Assembly: GCA_050262615.1 (NCBI GenBank)
Contig: JBLNEL010000561.1
Location: 1 to 7,552 of the forward strand
Origin: JAUZPB01 sp050262615
GTDB taxonomy: Bacteria; Bacteroidota; Ignavibacteria; Ignavibacteriales; SURF-24
Direction of reading: 5' to 3'
Length of the DNA stretch: 7,552 nucleotides
The notes beneath the pieces are model-generated. The model did not search any database. It saw only the letters and a list, made by a program, of their open reading frames with translations, and had not been told where the DNA came from. Of this stretch, positions 4,515-7,552 are shown piece by piece. The position numbers and the translations under genes were made by a program. Each line of letters begins with the position of its first letter. Position 1 is the stretch's first letter.

Positions 4515-6983
4515 ATGAGATATCCTTATTCTGAAGTAGAAAAAAAGTGGCAGTCTTATTGGGAAGAAAATAAGATCTATAAAACGGATTTGAGCAAAAC
4601 TGATAATAAACTATATACATTGGTGATGTTTATTTATCCCTCAGGCGCCAAATTACATATCGGACACTGGTATAATTACGGTCCGACTGATTCATGGGCC
4701 AGATACAAAAAGCTTAAGGGCTTTAATGTATTTGAGCCGATTGGTTATGATGCTTTCGGCCTGCCGGCAGAAAATTATGCTATAAAGACTGGAATTCACC
4801 CATACGACAGCACAATGAAAAATATTCAGGATATACGTGTTATGCTGAAGAATATGGGAAATATGTATGACTGGGATTCGGAACTTATGACCTGCGTGCC
4901 TGAATATTACAGATGGAATCAATGGCTTTTCCTTCAGCTTTATAAAAAAGGTCTGGCCTACAGAAAGAACGCACCTGTAAACTGGTGTCCATCATGCCAG
5001 ACTGTACTTGCAAATGAACAGGTGCTTTCAGACGGCACATGCGAACGGTGCGGTACGACAGTAATCCATAAGAACCTGACACAGTGGTTTTTCAAAATTA
5101 CTGATTATGCTGAAGAGCTCTTATCAGGCCTTGATAAGATCAACTGGCCTGAAAAAACAAAGCTGATGCAGCGCAACTGGATAGGAAAAAGCACAGGCAC
5201 CGAGGTTAAGTTTAAGATTGAAGGCCACGAAGAGGAAATGACAGTATTTACAACACGCCCTGATACGCTCTTTGGCGTAACATATGTTGTACTTGCTCCT
5301 GAACAGCCTCTGGTTGATAAGATCACAAAACCTGAATATAAAGAAAAAGTAAACCAGTATATCGACTCAATAAAGTCGCTGTCTGAAATTGACCGTACTT
5401 CAACGACAAAAGAAAAAACAGGTGTTCCTACAGGCGCCTATGCAATTAATCCTGTAAATGGCGAAAAGGTACCGATCTGGATTGCAGACTACGTGCTTGC
5501 GACATATGGAACTGGATGCGTTATGGCAGTGCCGGGACATGATGAGCGTGATTTTGAATTTGCTAAGAAGTTTGATCTCCCGATCCGCAAGGTTATTCTG
5601 GCTCAGGGGACAAAAGAAGAAGACGAACTTAATGAAGCTTATACTGAAGTTGGTACAATGATCAATTCAGGCAGCTTTAACGGCACCAATTCTGATGAAG
5701 GAATTGATAAAATAACCGATTACCTTGAAGATAAGGGAATTGGCAAAAGAAAAACAAATTACAGATTAAGAGACTGGCTGATCTCACGCCAGAGATACTG
5801 GGGAACGCCAATTCCAATTATCCACTGCCCTGATTGCGGTGAAGTTCCGGTTGATGAATCGCAGCTCCCGGTTGAACTGCCTTATGATGTTGAATTCAAA
5901 CAGTCAGGACAGTCTCCGCTTACAACCAATCCTCAGTTTATGAACGTAAAGTGCCCCAAATGCGGCAGTGATGCCAAGAGGGACCCTGATACAATGGATA
6001 CATTTGTTGATTCATCGTGGTATTATTTCCGCTATCTTGATCCTCATAAACAGGATAAGATGTTTAATACTGAGCTTGCGGACAACTGGACACCGGTTGA
6101 TATGTACGTAGGCGGCGCTGAGCATGCAACAATGCATCTTCTCTATGCAAGGTTTATACATAAGTTTATCCGTGACTTAGGACTTACAAGATCTGATGAA
6201 CCTTTTTCAACGCTTATTCATCAGGGCACAATTACAAATCAGGGTGCCAAGATGTCAAAGTCGAAAGGTAACGTAGTTAATCCTGATATATTCATTGATA
6301 AATACGGTGCAGATGTATTCCGTCTTTATCTTATGTTCATGGGTCCATATGAAATGGGCGGTGACTGGAGTGATGCCGGTATTGTTGGAGTCGACAGATT
6401 TGTTCAGAGGTCATATGATATTTTCAGCAAATATGAAGGCATACTAAAATCAAATCCTGCTCCCGCAAGGTTTGATATTCAGGATCTTTGTGATGAAGAA
6501 AAGAGTGTTTACAGAAAGATCAACCAGACGATTGTAAAGTTTGACGAAGAGATAAATAACTTCAGATTCAACACAGCTGTTGCTTCACTGATGGAGCTTA
6601 TAAACGAACTTGCAAAGAACCTTGAGAAATGCCGCGCTGAACTAAAAAGCTATACACTTGAAAGATTTGCAACACTTCTTTCGCCAGTAGCTCCGCACCT
6701 TGGCGAGGAATGCTGGATGGCGTTAGGAAACGGGAAATCTATTTTCGCAGATCCAAAATGGTTTGATGTTGACAAAGATGCTCTTACTGTCGATAAGGTT
6801 ACAATTGCTGTTCAGATCAACGGAAAATTAAGGACAACTCTTGAGCTTCCGAATAACAGTGATGAGGCATTAGTAAAAGAAGCAGTCTTTAGTGATCAAA
6901 ACGTTAAAAAGCATACTGACGGCAAGACGGTAGTAAAAGAAATCTACGTCAAAAATAAAATTTATAATATTGTAGTTAAATAG
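4515..6983 (+). CDS. leuS: Leucine--tRNA ligase (leucyl-tRNA synthetase)
   Basis: This 822-residue class Ia synthetase joins leucine to tRNA-Leu at the cost of ATP. The catalytic Rossmann core has YPSGAKLHIGH, with HIGH at 48-51, and GAKMSKSKGN, with KMSKS at 579-583. Zinc-type cysteine pairs are at C158/C161 with C176/C179, and again at C438/C441 with C480/C483. The CP1 editing domain (about 225-415) keeps the threonine-rich TTRPDTLFG (246-254) and GTGCVMAVPGHDERD (332-346), whose D346 corresponds to the conserved editing aspartate, so proofreading should be intact. DWLISRQRYWGTPIP (420-434) and YVGGAEHATMHLLYARF (531-547) are typical of the family, and an anticodon-binding helical domain and C-terminal domain complete it. 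The length is within the bacterial range. The ATG has no Shine-Dalgarno sequence, but residues 1-18 match the normal N-terminus. serS follows after 12 bases. Confidence 0.98.
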   Translation: MRYPYSEVEKKWQSYWEENKIYKTDLSKTDNKLYTLVMFIYPSGAKLHIGHWYNYGPTDSWARYKKLKGFNVFEPIGYDAFGLPAENYAIKTGIHPYDSTMKNIQDIRVMLKNMGNMYDWDSELMTCVPEYYRWNQWLFLQLYKKGLAYRKNAPVNWCPSCQTVLANEQVLSDGTCERCGTTVIHKNLTQWFFKITDYAEELLSGLDKINWPEKTKLMQRNWIGKSTGTEVKFKIEGHEEEMTVFTTRPDTLFGVTYVVLAPEQPLVDKITKPEYKEKVNQYIDSIKSLSEIDRTSTTKEKTGVPTGAYAINPVNGEKVPIWIADYVLATYGTGCVMAVPGHDERDFEFAKKFDLPIRKVILAQGTKEEDELNEAYTEVGTMINSGSFNGTNSDEGIDKITDYLEDKGIGKRKTNYRLRDWLISRQRYWGTPIPIIHCPDCGEVPVDESQLPVELPYDVEFKQSGQSPLTTNPQFMNVKCPKCGSDAKRDPDTMDTFVDSSWYYFRYLDPHKQDKMFNTELADNWTPVDMYVGGAEHATMHLLYARFIHKFIRDLGLTRSDEPFSTLIHQGTITNQGAKMSKSKGNVVNPDIFIDKYGADVFRLYLMFMGPYEMGGDWSDAGIVGVDRFVQRSYDIFSKYEGILKSNPAPARFDIQDLCDEEKSVYRKINQTIVKFDEEINNFRFNTAVASLMELINELAKNLEKCRAELKSYTLERFATLLSPVAPHLGEECWMALGNGKSIFADPKWFDVDKDALTVDKVTIAVQINGKLRTTLELPNNSDEALVKEAVFSDQNVKKHTDGKTVVKEIYVKNKIYNIVVK

Positions 6984-6995
6984 AAGAAGGATATT

Positions 6996-7552
6996 ATGTT
7001 AGATCTCAAGTTTATCCGCGAAAACCCCGAACTTGTAAAACAGGGAATTCAAAATAAGAATGAAAAAAGCAGAGTTGATGAAATATTAGCTCTTGACGAA
7101 CAAAGACGCCAGCTTATTCTTAATACTGATGAATTAAAGCAGAAGCGTAATCAGGTTTCATCACAGATTCCTGTAATGAAAAAAGCAGGACAGGATACAT
7201 CATCTGTTCTGGCTGAAATGAAAAGAGTCTCGGATATGATTACTGACTATGACAACGAGTTAAGACATGTTGAGGAAGAACTTGATAACATTCTTATGTA
7301 TGTACCAAATCTTCCAAGCTCCACAGTTCCGGTTGGTAAATCAGCAGCTGATAACGTTGAGGTAAGACAGTGGATACCCGAAGGATTTTCTTTTGAGTCA
7401 TCAGCACCAAAAGTTGACCATATAGAACTCGGCAAAAAGCTTAAAATACTTGATTTTGAACGCGGTGCCAAGATTAGCGGTTCCGGATTCCCGGTCTATG
7501 TAGGCAAAGGCGCAACGCTCGAAAGGGCACTTATCAACTTTATGCTTGATAT
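6996..7552 (+). CDS. serS: Serine--tRNA ligase (seryl-tRNA synthetase), N-terminal part (cut by window edge)
   Basis: From the ATG at 6996 an open frame of 185 codons runs off the right edge. It begins MLDLKFIRENPELVKQGIQN, the standard SerRS N-terminus. Residues of about 27-100 form the long charged antiparallel coiled coil that grips the variable arm of tRNA-Ser. NLPSSTVPVGKSAADNVEVR (105-124) is the linker to the class II catalytic domain, where LGKKLKILDF (145-154) and the motif 1 region GATLERALINFMLD (172-185) are seen. Motifs 2 and 3 lie beyond the window; full SerRS is about 420-430 residues. The enzyme charges tRNA-Ser, and also the tRNA used for selenocysteine where present. AGAAGG (6985-6990) lies five bases before the ATG and 12 bases separate it from the leuS stop, so the two are almost certainly co-transcribed. 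Confidence 0.96.
   Translation, partial: MLDLKFIRENPELVKQGIQNKNEKSRVDEILALDEQRRQLILNTDELKQKRNQVSSQIPVMKKAGQDTSSVLAEMKRVSDMITDYDNELRHVEEELDNILMYVPNLPSSTVPVGKSAADNVEVRQWIPEGFSFESSAPKVDHIELGKKLKILDFERGAKISGSGFPVYVGKGATLERALINFMLD

Overview
The window is a piece of a bacterial chromosome, roughly 40% GC by eye, with compact gene packing. It carries mostly conserved housekeeping genes. The LeuRS and SerRS sequences, the MoxR-DUF58 pair, the AT-rich leaders and the frequent lack of a clear Shine-Dalgarno sequence suggest a Bacteroidota/Chlorobiota-type lineage such as the Ignavibacteria. This is a judgement from sequence style, not a phylogenetic result.

Layout: positions 1-4185 hold five genes read leftwards (minus strand) and positions 4515-7552 hold two genes read rightwards. 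In order of minus-strand transcription, the left block is a 3-hydroxyisobutyrate-dehydrogenase-type NAD(P)-binding reductase (4185-3313), a small DUF302 protein (3179-2793), an RlmI-like rRNA methyltransferase (2576-1395), a MoxR-family AAA+ ATPase (1303-287), and the start of a DUF58 protein (218 to the left edge). The right block is leuS (4515-6983), followed 12 bases later by serS, which runs off the right edge. The two blocks diverge from a 329-base intergenic region at 4186-4514.

Functional links: the MoxR ATPase and the DUF58 protein form a known chaperone-like pair and are probably co-transcribed. leuS and serS appear to form an operon that charges the two main long-variable-arm tRNA classes. 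The methyltransferase adds a translation theme. The reductase and the DUF302 protein have no obvious link to the rest.

No undescribed protein system is visible. The unusual material is non-coding: (i) seven heptamer copies between moxR and the DUF58 gene, where one repeat unit separates a poor from a good Shine-Dalgarno spacing; (ii) a degenerate ~15-bp tandem array in the predicted leader of the reductase gene, with nested palindromes and a possible 27-codon leader ORF; (iii) a terminator-like hairpin with a T5 tract in front of leuS; (iv) a perfect 14-bp GC-rich hairpin after the DUF302 gene whose core motif recurs on the other side of that gene; and (v) a near-perfect 22-bp palindrome over the presumed methyltransferase promoter.
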